DNA of 64,000 bases, taken from assembly GCA_902581445.1 (NCBI GenBank), contig CACHOG010000001.1:310001-374000 (forward strand), in the 5' to 3' direction. Position numbers and translations under genes: made by a program. Position 1 is the stretch's first letter; the number at the start of each line of letters is the position of its first letter. Below are positions 45,173 through 54,476 of this stretch, in pieces. The notes beneath the pieces were generated by a model, which did no database searches, was not told where the DNA came from, and saw only the letters and a list, made by a program, of their open reading frames with translations. Source of the DNA: an uncultured Pelagibacteraceae bacterium (GTDB lineage Bacteria > Pseudomonadota > Alphaproteobacteria > Pelagibacterales > Pelagibacteraceae).

Positions 45173-45643
45173 CTATTTTTTTAGTTTATTTGAGAATATT
45201 AGATTTTCGCTCTTGAAGGAATGTTTATTTTCACTGATGAATTTTGCCATAAGTTCTACTTTTTCTTTTTCAAATTCAGCAACTTTTCTCTCTTTTAAAT
45301 CAACGTAAAGGGCTAAAACTTCAATTGTTGATGCTAAATATTTTTTTTCTTTATGTACCATTTCAAACTTGTACTGTATTCTTTTTTTATCGTGGTCAAA
45401 GTGTATAAGGTTTAATTCAACTTCATCTCCCTCAATCAATTCTTGGTTGTAAGTAATATGTGACTCAACTACCATTGTACTTTTATTAGTTTCTAAAGCA
45501 GATTTTTCACCCATATCAAGTTTTGTCATTAAAGTTTCCGCTGCATTTTGATCAAAAATTAAAATGTAATAAGCCACATTCATATGGCCATTATAGTCAG
45601 TCCACTCTTTTTTAATTTTTGCTGTCGAAATTTTTATTGTCAT
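45173..45643 (-). CDS. cdhB: Hotdog-fold thioesterase, probable betainyl-CoA thioesterase
   Basis: A 156-residue 4HBT-type thioesterase. The active-site region is KEWTDYNGHMNVAYYILIFD, and VESHITYNQELIEGDEVEL follows. Similar thioesterases are linked or fused to carnitine dehydrogenase and hydrolyse betainyl-CoA to glycine betaine. That assignment rests on the presence of CdhA and CdhC homologues in the same window and on the typical WxDYNGH motif. A general acyl-CoA thioesterase is the alternative. It is downstream of an SDR gene. Confidence 0.7.
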   Translation of the reverse strand: MTIKISTAKIKKEWTDYNGHMNVAYYILIFDQNAAETLMTKLDMGEKSALETNKSTMVVESHITYNQELIEGDEVELNLIHFDHDKKRIQYKFEMVHKEKKYLASTIEVLALYVDLKERKVAEFEKEKVELMAKFISENKHSFKSENLIFSNKLKK

Positions 45644-45676
45644 TAAATAATTATTACCTCAAAATTAATTACAGAT

Positions 45677-46465
45677 CTAATGTAATCTAATAGCATCTCC
45701 GTCGACACCGATTACTTGTCCAGACACTCTTGCTGCATCATCAGAAATCAAAAAGCCACACATTTTCCCAATATCGCTCTCATAAATCCAACAATTCATC
45801 GATGCCATTGATATAAATTCTTTTTCAATAGATTTTTTTGAAATTTTTAAAAGTTTTGCTTTATCTTTCGCAACTCTAATCATTCTGTCACCTTTTATTG
45901 TTCCTGGGCATAACGCATTCACACGTATTTTAAATTTACCAAGCTCCATAGATAAAGTTTTTGTCATTCCTACAATCGCCCATTTACTTGCAGCATAAGG
46001 TGATCTTAAAGGGAAGCCCATTATTCCAGCTCCTGATGAAATATTTATAATTGATCCACCCTTATTTTTTTTTAACATTGGTATTGCTAGTCTAGTGAAA
46101 TAATAATGACTAAACACATTTACTTTCATTGTATTTTCCCAATCGTCTGTTGAGATATTTTCTAATGTTGCAGTTGGACCTGCTATACCTACATTGTTAA
46201 TCAGGCAATCAATTTTGGATGTCTTTTTATTTATTTTTTCAAATAATTCATTTACTTGGTACTCGTCTGAAGCATCACAATTAAAAATAAAGAGTTTTTT
46301 ATTTATATTTGAATTTTTTTTTAATTTATTGATATATTTTTCATTTATATCACTTACAAATACTGTTGCACCTCTATCCAAGCAAACTTTTACTGTAGCT
46401 AAGCCAATTCCAGATGCTCCAGCTGATATTATAATTTTTTTATTTTTTAAGGATTGATTTGTCAT
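45677..46465 (-). CDS. Short-chain dehydrogenase/reductase
   Basis: A 262-residue SDR with the classical NAD(P) motif SAGASGIG (14-21), NNVGIAGP, INISSGAGIMGFP and the catalytic YAASK. The reverse-strand ATG at 46465 lies directly after a terminator of the betaine binding-protein gene, so transcription here may start independently or by read-through. The substrate is unknown. Because CdhC releases acetoacetate, a 3-hydroxyacid dehydrogenase role is conceivable but unproven. Confidence 0.85.
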   Translation of the reverse strand: MTNQSLKNKKIIISAGASGIGLATVKVCLDRGATVFVSDINEKYINKLKKNSNINKKLFIFNCDASDEYQVNELFEKINKKTSKIDCLINNVGIAGPTATLENISTDDWENTMKVNVFSHYYFTRLAIPMLKKNKGGSIINISSGAGIMGFPLRSPYAASKWAIVGMTKTLSMELGKFKIRVNALCPGTIKGDRMIRVAKDKAKLLKISKKSIEKEFISMASMNCWIYESDIGKMCGFLISDDAARVSGQVIGVDGDAIRLH

Positions 46466-46501
46466 AATAAAAAAAAGGCCCTTTTATAAAAAAGGGCCTT
46501 T
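46466..46501 (-). terminator. Intrinsic terminator of the binding-protein gene
   Basis: A 12-base-pair stem (AAAGGCCCTTTT 46474-46485 with its complement 46490-46501) and a four-base loop are followed on the minus strand by a T-rich tract (TTTTTATT). It lies 23 bases after the stop of the binding-protein gene and just before the SDR start codon. This is the clearest terminator in the window. Confidence 0.85.
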
Positions 46502-46523
46502 AATTTTAATTATTTAAAAAGTG

Positions 46524-47531
46524 TTATTTTAGCCAAGGCTTCCATTTATCTGGATTGTTGTCTAACCACTCTTTAACAACTTCTTTTACAGGTCTTTTCT
46601 TAATATCAACTTCAACTAACATTTTAGCTTGATCAATATTTTGTAAAGACATGTTTTCGAAGAATTTTTTAGCATCAGCATGTTCAGCTTTTGCAAAAGT
46701 AGCTGGATTACCATAATTCATTGTATAATCCTTAGCCCAACCAGTTGCTGGCCAACCTTTTGTTCCGCAGTCTTTCCAGTTGTTTGCTTCAGTAAACGTA
46801 TCTGGGTCACAAACTTTGTGTTCTGGAAGTTGAACTCCTACCATCTCATACTCACCAAAAAACCAATGTGGTGACCATAGGTATAATAAGAAAGGTTCTT
46901 TTCTCATATAAGCCGCTTTTGCTTCAGCAATAGCTGCTGCTTCTGTACCAAGTTCATCTGCTTGGAAATCAATTCCTAAAAGATCAAGTCTTTTTTGGTC
47001 ATGACAATTCCAACCAGCTACCGGACAGCCAATAAGTCTACCTTTGCTTCCAGTTTCAATAGTTGCAAATTTTGCTTTATGTTTATTTAGATCTTTCCAA
47101 GTTTTAATCCCTAGTTCATCAGCTGCATATTTTGGTATCCAGTAATCAGATAATCCAATTATTCCAGAAGTTCCTAAAAGATCTACACTTCCGTCTCCGC
47201 TATAAGATCCTACGACTTTGCCTTCATAAATTAGATCTTCATTTAACATAACGGAGTCTGCCTCAGCATAACTTGGCCAACTTTCACAAGCAAAATCAAG
47301 TTCACCTGCTGCAATTGCTTCCCATAAACCAGTTCCTGACGGAAATACCGTTTGTTTAACTTTATATCCATATTCTCTCTCAAGAATTGCTACAGCAACT
47401 TCGCAAGTGATAATACCACCAGTCCAGTCAGCAATAGCTGCGTGTAGTCTTTTAGCATTAGCTTGCCCTAAACTACCCACTAATAGCACTAGTGATAAAA
47501 ATAGTGCCGATATTGTTTTTGATAATTTCAT
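46524..47531 (-). CDS. Periplasmic glycine-betaine/carnitine-type binding protein
   Basis: A 335-residue OpuAC-fold binding protein with a signal peptide (cleavage after GQANA). Aromatic residues expected for the quaternary-amine pocket are ADWTGGI, ACESWPSY and LYLWSPHWFFGEY. A disulfide is possible in GCPVAGWNC. A GGAGGG ribosome site precedes the ATG. The fused permease gene is 117 bases upstream and the ATPase is divergent at 49842. The next genes on the strand encode SDR and thioesterase proteins, so carnitine or glycine betaine is a likely ligand. Confidence 0.9.
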   Translation of the reverse strand: MKLSKTISALFLSLVLLVGSLGQANAKRLHAAIADWTGGIITCEVAVAILEREYGYKVKQTVFPSGTGLWEAIAAGELDFACESWPSYAEADSVMLNEDLIYEGKVVGSYSGDGSVDLLGTSGIIGLSDYWIPKYAADELGIKTWKDLNKHKAKFATIETGSKGRLIGCPVAGWNCHDQKRLDLLGIDFQADELGTEAAAIAEAKAAYMRKEPFLLYLWSPHWFFGEYEMVGVQLPEHKVCDPDTFTEANNWKDCGTKGWPATGWAKDYTMNYGNPATFAKAEHADAKKFFENMSLQNIDQAKMLVEVDIKKRPVKEVVKEWLDNNPDKWKPWLK

Positions 47532-47578
47532 TATTTTCCCTCCAATGAATTAATTAAAAACTCATTTTAGTTCAAAAG

Positions 47579-47592
47579 TTACATAAATGTAA
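47579..47592. promoter_or_regulatory. Palindrome upstream of the binding-protein gene
   Basis: TTACAT and ATGTAA form a perfect inverted repeat with a two-base centre, in the 117-base gap between the permease stop and the binding-protein ATG (minus strand). It may be an operator or part of a promoter. The AT-rich background makes chance occurrence possible. Confidence 0.25.
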
Positions 47593-47648
47593 ACCCCTCG
47601 AAAAAACGCACTAATTACTGGCAATATAGAGTTAATTTAAAAGTAAAT

Positions 47649-49763
47649 TTAAAGACCCAATGCTTCTCTTTGTTTTCTCGTCCAAGCCAAAGTAATTCTG
47701 TCTATTATTATAGCTAAAAGAACAATACCGATACCTGCTGCTAGACCTCTGCCAGTATCAGATCTAGCTAATCCATTAAACACCTCTAACCCAAGGCCCT
47801 TACCACCAATCAATGGCGTAACTATTTGCATCGCAAAAGCCATTATTACTGTTTGATTAAAGCCTATAACTAAACTTGGAACTGCTAATGGAAATTTTAT
47901 TTTTCTTAAAGTCTGAATTAAAGTTCCACCAAATGATCTTGATACTTCTGAGTAAGTTCCTGATACTTGTGTTAAACCCAAACAAGTCAATCTTACTATA
48001 GGTGGTATCGAGTAAATAACAGTAGCTAAAACAGCAGAAACAATCCCACCACCAAAAAACATTAGAACTGGTATTAGATAACAGAAATAAGGAAGAGTTT
48101 GCATTGCATCTAATACAACGTTTTGAATATTCCTAAATCTTTCACTATACGATGCTATTATTCCTAAAGGTACTCCAACAACAAAACATAAAGCAACTGA
48201 AACTAAAACAGATGATAGAGTAATCATTGATTGAGACCAGATTCCACAGGCACCAATAAAAAGCAACAATATAGCAGTAATGATTGCAAATCTTACTCCA
48301 ACGGTAATGTAGCCTAACGCAACAAATACAGCCATAGTGTACCACCAAGGTATGTGAGTTAAGAAAACATCTAATGGACGCAATAAATTTAGATAGACAA
48401 AAGCCCTTAAACTTTTTGTAAAAGCAATAAAACCTGGATTTACAGTTAAACTTTCCACAGCATTTGTAATTGGTTGTCTTATAGATAGTTTCCATTCTTC
48501 AGGAAAAGAACCAAAGTTAAATAAATATGTATCGATTAAACTAATTAGAAAAAAAACTATAAATGACGGTATTATATAATATCTTTTACTTATAAATTCT
48601 TTAATATCATTTGCAGTTCTTTTATTAAATATTGAAATTGAAAATTGAAAAAAATAGGCGATTAAACTAGTTACAAATAAACAGACATATTTAATTACAT
48701 CGTGAGAAATTTTTATAGGCTGCTCTATAATTCTTGCCAAAGAATACTTAGCCCAATTTTGTGGTAAAAAATAAAATTTCTGCACATCATCTGGAATTCT
48801 TTCTTCAGTTTTACTGAAAGACATACTGAACCTATCAAACATAATTGCCATAAACAAAATACAAAGCCCACCTTCCATAGCCCATCCAACATCGAGTCTT
48901 CTAATAGCCTGCCAAACCTGTCCACCAATTCCTTCAGCTCCAATGAAACATGCAAGAACAACGAGGGCCAGAGCCATCATAATTACCTGATTGATACCCA
49001 TCATGATACTAGGCAATGATAAAGGAATTTTAATTTTAAATAAAAGCTGTAATTTATTTGAACCAAATGCAGTTGCACTTTCTATGGTTTGTGCTGGAAC
49101 TTGTCGTATTCCTGAATTTGTTAATCTTATAATTGGAGGCATTCCATAAATCATAGTTGCAAGAATTGCTGGTGCACCACCGATACCAAAAAAAAATAAA
49201 GCAGGAAATAAATATACAAAAGCTGGCATCACCTGCATGGTATCTAAAACTGGTTTCATAAAATTTTCAAACCGGTCACTTTGAGAACATAACACTCCAA
49301 GAATAAATCCAAAAAATACACAAAGTAAAACTGATAAACCCATTAAAGCAACAGTTTGAAGGGAAGGCTCCCACATACCTGTTGCACCCCAAAAATAAAC
49401 TACAAACAATGAGTAGAGACCAAGTCTTAAACCACCAGCAATCAAACATGGTAAAAATATTATAGCAGCGATTAATAACCATGGAGAATCAAGTAAAAAA
49501 TCTTCTACAAAATAATAACAAGCCTTAATATATCCAGCTACAATTTTAGTCATCCACCTATAGTTTTTTTTTAAAAAATCTTCTCCCTCATTTACCCATG
49601 CAGTAAAAGTAAATTGATCTGTTACATACTTTGGAAACTTTGATGGACCTTCATTTTGGGTAGAGAGCCATAGAGCAACTAAAAATACTAAGCCAACTAT
49701 TATATAAGTTATGATATTTTTTGATTGGCTTGATTTTTTTATGATTTCAGTGCTGGTAGTCAT
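47649..49763 (-). CDS. Betaine-type ABC transporter permease, two permease domains fused
   Basis: A 704-residue membrane protein with two ProW-like permease domains. The EAA loops are ESATAFGSNKLQLLFKIKIP in the first half and EVSRSFGGTLIQTLRKIKFP in the second. The paired VMPAFVYLFPALFFFGIGG and TLPYFCYLIPVLMFFGGG segments repeat in matching positions. It is the same architecture as the gene at 213-2336. The ATP-binding subunit is divergently encoded 78 bases away, and the binding protein follows on the same strand. Together they form a full importer. Confidence 0.9.
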   Translation of the reverse strand: MTTSTEIIKKSSQSKNIITYIIVGLVFLVALWLSTQNEGPSKFPKYVTDQFTFTAWVNEGEDFLKKNYRWMTKIVAGYIKACYYFVEDFLLDSPWLLIAAIIFLPCLIAGGLRLGLYSLFVVYFWGATGMWEPSLQTVALMGLSVLLCVFFGFILGVLCSQSDRFENFMKPVLDTMQVMPAFVYLFPALFFFGIGGAPAILATMIYGMPPIIRLTNSGIRQVPAQTIESATAFGSNKLQLLFKIKIPLSLPSIMMGINQVIMMALALVVLACFIGAEGIGGQVWQAIRRLDVGWAMEGGLCILFMAIMFDRFSMSFSKTEERIPDDVQKFYFLPQNWAKYSLARIIEQPIKISHDVIKYVCLFVTSLIAYFFQFSISIFNKRTANDIKEFISKRYYIIPSFIVFFLISLIDTYLFNFGSFPEEWKLSIRQPITNAVESLTVNPGFIAFTKSLRAFVYLNLLRPLDVFLTHIPWWYTMAVFVALGYITVGVRFAIITAILLLFIGACGIWSQSMITLSSVLVSVALCFVVGVPLGIIASYSERFRNIQNVVLDAMQTLPYFCYLIPVLMFFGGGIVSAVLATVIYSIPPIVRLTCLGLTQVSGTYSEVSRSFGGTLIQTLRKIKFPLAVPSLVIGFNQTVIMAFAMQIVTPLIGGKGLGLEVFNGLARSDTGRGLAAGIGIVLLAIIIDRITLAWTRKQREALGL

Positions 49764-49805
49764 AGTTATAAAATTAGAATAATTAAATTTACTTTTAAAG
49801 CAAAA

Positions 49806-49825
49806 TATTGTCTATTTTGACAATA
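49806..49825. promoter_or_regulatory. Inverted repeat between divergent transporter genes
   Basis: TATTGTC and GACAATA form a 7-base-pair perfect inverted repeat with a six-base spacer in the 78-base gap between the divergent permease and ATPase genes. Its position suits an operator that controls both. A TATAAT box at 49829-49834 lies close to the ATPase start. The regulator is unknown. Confidence 0.35.
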
Positions 49826-49841
49826 AATTATAATTTTAAGC

Positions 49842-50888
49842 ATGAATAAAGACCAAAAAATCACCTGCTCAAATATTTGGAAGTTGTTTGGACCAGATGA
49901 AAAAAGAATAATAAAGAATTTAGATAAAAGTCTGTCTATTAAAGAAGTACAAGAAAAAACAGGGCATGTTGTAGCTGTGAAAGATGTAAGTTTCTCAATT
50001 CAAAAAGGAGAAACGTTTGTGGTGATGGGTCTCTCCGGTAGTGGAAAATCAACATTGGTAAGATGCATTTCAAGATTAATTGAACCCACATCAGGTACTG
50101 TGAAAATGGATGATGTTGATGTTACTAAAATGAGTTCAAAAGATTTATTAGAATTAAGAAGAAATAAAATGAGCATGGTCTTCCAGCATTTTGGCCTTTT
50201 TCCACATAGAACTGTTGTAGAAAATATTGGATATGGACTAGAAGTTAGAGGTGCAAAAAAAGATATCAGAATAGAAAAATCAATGGAAGTTTTAAAAATG
50301 GTTGGATTGGATGGGTGGCAAAATAATTATCCTAGAGAGTTATCAGGTGGTATGCAACAAAGAGTTGGATTAGCAAGAGCACTTGCAGTTGATCCTGAAA
50401 TTTTAATTTTTGATGAGCCATTCTCAGCTTTAGACCCACTAATAAGACGAGAGATGCAAGACGAACTTTTAAAAATTCAAGAAAAACTCCAGCGAACTAT
50501 GGTTTTTATTACTCATGATTTCTTAGAGGCTATTAAGATGGGAGATCACATTGCAATTATGAAAGATGGTGAAGTTTCTCAGGTTGGAACACCGGAAGAA
50601 ATTGTTGCTAATCCTAAAGATCAATATGTTAAAGATTTTTGTGAGGATGTTCCAAAATATAAAGTTTTAAGTGCGGGAAAAGTAATGAGAAAAGATTGTT
50701 GCAATCAATCAAAAGAATTATTTAAAAATAAGTCGGACTGCATTTTAGATAATTCAAAAATTGAAACTTTAATTGATAAATTAGTTGAGTCAGATAAAAT
50801 TTACCCAGTTATATGCTCAGAGACTGGAGAACTTCTAGGAGAGATAGACCGTTCTATAGTAATGAGGTCAATGAAATCAAAAACATAA
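49842..50888 (+). CDS. Betaine-type ABC transporter ATP-binding protein
   Basis: A 348-residue ProV-like ATPase. Walker A is GLSGSGKST (63-71), the signature LSGGMQQR is at 167-174, and Walker B with the catalytic Glu is LIFDEP (Asp191, Glu192). The extended N-terminus (KLFGPDEKRII and VQEKTGHVVAVKDVS) and a C-terminal part with CBS-like segments are typical for betaine transporters. It is divergent from its permease gene. It converges with a DMT transporter, 1 base apart. Confidence 0.92.
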   Translation: MNKDQKITCSNIWKLFGPDEKRIIKNLDKSLSIKEVQEKTGHVVAVKDVSFSIQKGETFVVMGLSGSGKSTLVRCISRLIEPTSGTVKMDDVDVTKMSSKDLLELRRNKMSMVFQHFGLFPHRTVVENIGYGLEVRGAKKDIRIEKSMEVLKMVGLDGWQNNYPRELSGGMQQRVGLARALAVDPEILIFDEPFSALDPLIRREMQDELLKIQEKLQRTMVFITHDFLEAIKMGDHIAIMKDGEVSQVGTPEEIVANPKDQYVKDFCEDVPKYKVLSAGKVMRKDCCNQSKELFKNKSDCILDNSKIETLIDKLVESDKIYPVICSETGELLGEIDRSIVMRSMKSKT

Positions 50889-50889
50889 A

Positions 50890-51822
50890 CTAGTAAAATT
50901 TTTTATTAGCCTTAACTGTTTTTATTTTTTGAGAATCTCTCCATATAATTATGAAACCAGCAGAAACAATTAATAAAACACCTGGAAATAATTGTTGCCA
51001 CGGAGCTTCATTAAAAAAAATCCAACCTAATAAAAATGAAGATGGGATACCAAAATATTCAAAGGAGGCGAGCTTACTTAATGAAATTAGTCTATATGCA
51101 AATACAAATAATATTGCTGCTGTACCACCAAGTATACCTGTTAAAACCATTAATAGTAAATCTCTTAGATTATTAACCGTAAAATCGTTTGATAAAATAA
51201 CAAATAAAAAAAATGCACCTATCACATTAAACATCAACGTATAAAATTGTATTTTGGACGTTGAGAAGTTCGAAGGAATGTACTTAAGTATTATAACCGT
51301 TACTCCCCAAGCAAAAGCTGTTAGTATTGAATATATAGAATAATAATTAAATATATCACTCGTTGGCTTTAAAATTAATACCACACCTAAAAAGCCAATT
51401 ATAATTGCAGACCATCGATATATACCCACTTTATCTTGTAAAAATATAATCGAAAGTATTACTATAAAAAATGGAGATGAAAAAGTTAAAGTCATTGCTG
51501 TTGCAAACTCAACATTAATTACCGAGATAAAAATAAATATATTCATTGCAAGAAAACTTAATCCTCTAAAACAACAGAGAGATAAAAATTTCTTATTTAC
51601 ATTCTTAAAAAGAGAGTTGTATTCTCCTGAAAAGAAAAGCAGAACAAGCAATGGTATTACCGCAAAAAAATTTCTAAAAACAGCTAATTTAAACACTGAA
51701 TAGTCATTTCCTATAAATCTAATTACTACTAAATACAAATCTACGCAAACTACACCTAATAGCATTGTAAGTATTGCGATTAAAGTTTTCCTAAGATCTA
51801 CTTTTTCTTTTGCGATTTTCAT
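50890..51822 (-). CDS. EamA/DMT-family membrane transporter
   Basis: A 310-residue protein with ten predicted membrane segments in two EamA repeats. The segments FRGLSFLAMNIFIFISVINV, YRWSAIIIGFLGVVLILKPT and the C-terminal SFLLGWIFFNEAPW are typical. The transported compound is unknown. It is divergent from the iron alcohol dehydrogenase gene, with 36 bases between. Confidence 0.85.
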   Translation of the reverse strand: MKIAKEKVDLRKTLIAILTMLLGVVCVDLYLVVIRFIGNDYSVFKLAVFRNFFAVIPLLVLLFFSGEYNSLFKNVNKKFLSLCCFRGLSFLAMNIFIFISVINVEFATAMTLTFSSPFFIVILSIIFLQDKVGIYRWSAIIIGFLGVVLILKPTSDIFNYYSIYSILTAFAWGVTVIILKYIPSNFSTSKIQFYTLMFNVIGAFFLFVILSNDFTVNNLRDLLLMVLTGILGGTAAILFVFAYRLISLSKLASFEYFGIPSSFLLGWIFFNEAPWQQLFPGVLLIVSAGFIIIWRDSQKIKTVKANKKFY

Positions 51823-51858
51823 TTATTTTTGTAAGTTAGTATAAATTTTTAAATAAAT

Positions 51859-53052
51859 ATGCAAAATTTTAAACTCAATAAAGACGATTTATTAGGCAAA
51901 CAAGATTGGACCTTTCCAACATTTACAGCTTATGGACCAGGAAGATTTAAAGAAATTGGAAAATTCTGCAAAGATTTCAATATTCAAAATCCTTTAATCG
52001 TAATAGATAGTGGAAGCACTAAGCTGCCCTTTATAAGTGAATTACAAAATCTGCTTTCTGATACAAAAATTAAATCAAATATTTATTCTAATATATCTCC
52101 CAACCCTAGAGATGACGAAATCGATGGTGGCTGCAAAGCATTCAAAGCCGGTAATCATGATTCTATAATCGCAATAGGAGGGGGCAGTGCTATGGATGGA
52201 GGAAAAGCTATATGCTTAACTGTTAATAGCGGAATTCCTTTGTGGGATTTTGAATTTTTAGATAAAGTTCCAAGAGATCTAAAAGGTAAAAACCCTTTTC
52301 CAAAACTAATAACTATACCAACAACTGCTGGTACAGGTGCAGAAACAGAAATAACTGCAATGGTTACTGACACAAAAAAAAGTATGAAATTTTGTATATG
52401 GCATCCAGAAGCTAGACCCTGCTTAGCATTAGTTGATCCAGAATTAACTTTAAAGTTACCAGCAAACCTAACAGCTTGGACCGGTATTGATGCAATGATA
52501 CACGCTATTGAGGGTTACAGTGTTCCTATGTTTCATCCGTTATGTGATGGTTCAGCTTTAGAAAGTTTAAATTTAATTTCTAAGTCTCTTAAACTGGCAG
52601 TAAATGAACCAGACAATTTAGTTGCAAGGGGAGGAATGATTGTAGGGTCTTATTTAGGTGGAGTAGCTTTTTTAAAAGGCTTAGGTTTAGTACATGCCAT
52701 CTCTCATATGGTTGGTGCAGAATATAATACCCATCATGGACTTACAAATGCAATAATTCTTCCAACAGTAATGGAATATAATTTACCTGGTTTAGAGGAA
52801 AAAGTTCAGCGAATGTCAGAGGCAATGCAATTTGATGACCATTCAGTTAAAGGTTTTAGAGAAAATTTAAATAAAATGTTAGATGAACTTAATATTCCAA
52901 GAGGATTAAATGAAATTGGTGTACCTGAGGATTCATTCAAAAGAATTGCAAAAAAATCTATGCTCGATCAGGCTTATGGTCAAAATCCTAAAAAAGCAAC
53001 TTTAGAAGAGGTTGAACAATTAACTTTAAAAAGCATTAAAAAAGCTCGCTAG
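51859..53052 (+). CDS. Iron-containing alcohol dehydrogenase
   Basis: A 397-residue Fe-ADH, paralogous to the one at 4791-5951. It shows GGGSAMDGGKA (107-117) and PTTAGTGAE (154-162). The metal ligands are Asp211 and His215 in GIDAMIH, His279 in HAISH and His293 in HHG. The amidase gene follows after 5 bases and a DMT transporter after that. The substrate is unknown; an alcohol/semialdehyde pair produced by the amidase pathway is possible. Confidence 0.87.
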   Translation: MQNFKLNKDDLLGKQDWTFPTFTAYGPGRFKEIGKFCKDFNIQNPLIVIDSGSTKLPFISELQNLLSDTKIKSNIYSNISPNPRDDEIDGGCKAFKAGNHDSIIAIGGGSAMDGGKAICLTVNSGIPLWDFEFLDKVPRDLKGKNPFPKLITIPTTAGTGAETEITAMVTDTKKSMKFCIWHPEARPCLALVDPELTLKLPANLTAWTGIDAMIHAIEGYSVPMFHPLCDGSALESLNLISKSLKLAVNEPDNLVARGGMIVGSYLGGVAFLKGLGLVHAISHMVGAEYNTHHGLTNAIILPTVMEYNLPGLEEKVQRMSEAMQFDDHSVKGFRENLNKMLDELNIPRGLNEIGVPEDSFKRIAKKSMLDQAYGQNPKKATLEEVEQLTLKSIKKAR

Positions 53053-53057
53053 GGCAG

Positions 53058-54470
53058 ATGCTAGAAAACAAAAAAGTATCTGAAATTATTAAATTAATTC
53101 AGACAAAACAGATATCAGTAAAAGAAGTAGTAGAATTCTATTTAGCAAGAATTGAAAAGTATAATCCAAAATTAAATGCAATTGTTCTTTTAAAAGAGAC
53201 TGAGAAAATTTTAGAAGAAGCTAAAAAAAAAGATAATCAACAGAATAAAAATAAATCTTTGTTCGGATTACCATTAGCTGTTAAAGATTTAAGTGATGTA
53301 GTTGGAATTCAAACAACATACGGTTTTAAAGGTTACAAAGATTATTTTCCAAAAAAAAATTCTTTTTTTGTGGATAAACTAATTGAAAACGGCGCAATAA
53401 TAATTGGAAAAACTAATACAGCTGAACTCGGAGTTGGAGGACATACAATTAATAGACTTTTTGGTCCAACTTCAAATGTTTATGACTTAAGCAAGTCGTC
53501 TGGTGGTTCAAGTGGAGGCGCAAGTTCAGCAGTCGCAGCTCAATTAGTTCCATTTGCAGATGGTACAGATCAAATGGGTTCATGTAGGAATCCTGCTGCA
53601 TATTCTAATATATACGGTTTTAGACCAACTCCAGGAGTTATTTCTTCTGCTAGATCGGACAACCAAAAAAATATTCCTATTTTAACTACTCCTGGTTTTT
53701 TATCTAGAACACCAGACGATATGACAATTATTTTAGATAGCGTAACTGGTAAAAATAATTTGGATCCATATTCTTTAGAATTAAAATCTAATTTTCAAAA
53801 TTTTGAAATAAAAGATTCAGAAATTAAAAATATAAAAATAGGATGGTTATCCGATATTAATAGTAATTATAAATTTGAAAATGAAATATTAGAAATTTGT
53901 GAAAAAAAATTAAGTGAGTTAAATAAGCAAAATATAAAAATAGATTTTTTGAAATCAGGTATTAATACTGATGAACTATGGGATTCGTGGTTAACATTCA
54001 GATCAAGAAGTATATTTATGGATATTGGAAGTATGAGTATTAAAGATATTAATGAAATGACTTTTCAGGCGATTTGGGAGTACAATAGGGGAAAAGATAT
54101 TAAAGATAATGACATTGATATTGCATTAGAAAAAAGAAAAAAGTCTTTAAATGATATAAATCAGATATTTAAAGATTACGATTTTTTAGCTTTGCCATCA
54201 GCACAAGTATTTCCATTTAAAAAAGAATTAAATTATCCAGAAAAAATAAATGATTTTAATTTAGATACTTATCATCGATGGATTGAAGTTTTTATATTAT
54301 CAAGCCTTTTAGAATTACCAACTATAACAGTTCCAGTTGGTTTTAATAAAAATAAACTACCAATGGGTATGCAAATAATAGGAAAAAAGAACGATGATTT
54401 AAAAGTACTTGCATTTGCAAGAAAATACGAACAAATGTTCAATTATTCAAAAATAAAACCAGAAATATAA
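53058..54470 (+). CDS. Amidase (amidase signature family)
   Basis: A 470-residue amidase-signature hydrolase with the Ser-cisSer-Lys triad: Lys76 in AVKDLSD, the cis-Ser at 151 in SGGSSGGASS, and the nucleophile Ser175 in GTDQMGSCRNPA. The C-terminal ITVPVGFNKNKLPMGMQIIG motif is also present. There is no GatB/GatC partner nearby, so this is a metabolic amidase rather than GatA. It hydrolyses an amide of unknown identity. It lies between an Fe-ADH and a DMT transporter in one operon. Confidence 0.88.
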   Translation: MLENKKVSEIIKLIQTKQISVKEVVEFYLARIEKYNPKLNAIVLLKETEKILEEAKKKDNQQNKNKSLFGLPLAVKDLSDVVGIQTTYGFKGYKDYFPKKNSFFVDKLIENGAIIIGKTNTAELGVGGHTINRLFGPTSNVYDLSKSSGGSSGGASSAVAAQLVPFADGTDQMGSCRNPAAYSNIYGFRPTPGVISSARSDNQKNIPILTTPGFLSRTPDDMTIILDSVTGKNNLDPYSLELKSNFQNFEIKDSEIKNIKIGWLSDINSNYKFENEILEICEKKLSELNKQNIKIDFLKSGINTDELWDSWLTFRSRSIFMDIGSMSIKDINEMTFQAIWEYNRGKDIKDNDIDIALEKRKKSLNDINQIFKDYDFLALPSAQVFPFKKELNYPEKINDFNLDTYHRWIEVFILSSLLELPTITVPVGFNKNKLPMGMQIIGKKNDDLKVLAFARKYEQMFNYSKIKPEI

Positions 54471-54476
54471 TAATTA

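Noticed and set aside
49817-49834. TTGACA and TATAAT boxes as a sigma-70 promoter for the ATPase gene
   Set aside because: The boxes are only 6 bases apart instead of about 17, so they cannot form one promoter; the TTGACA is part of the inverted repeat.
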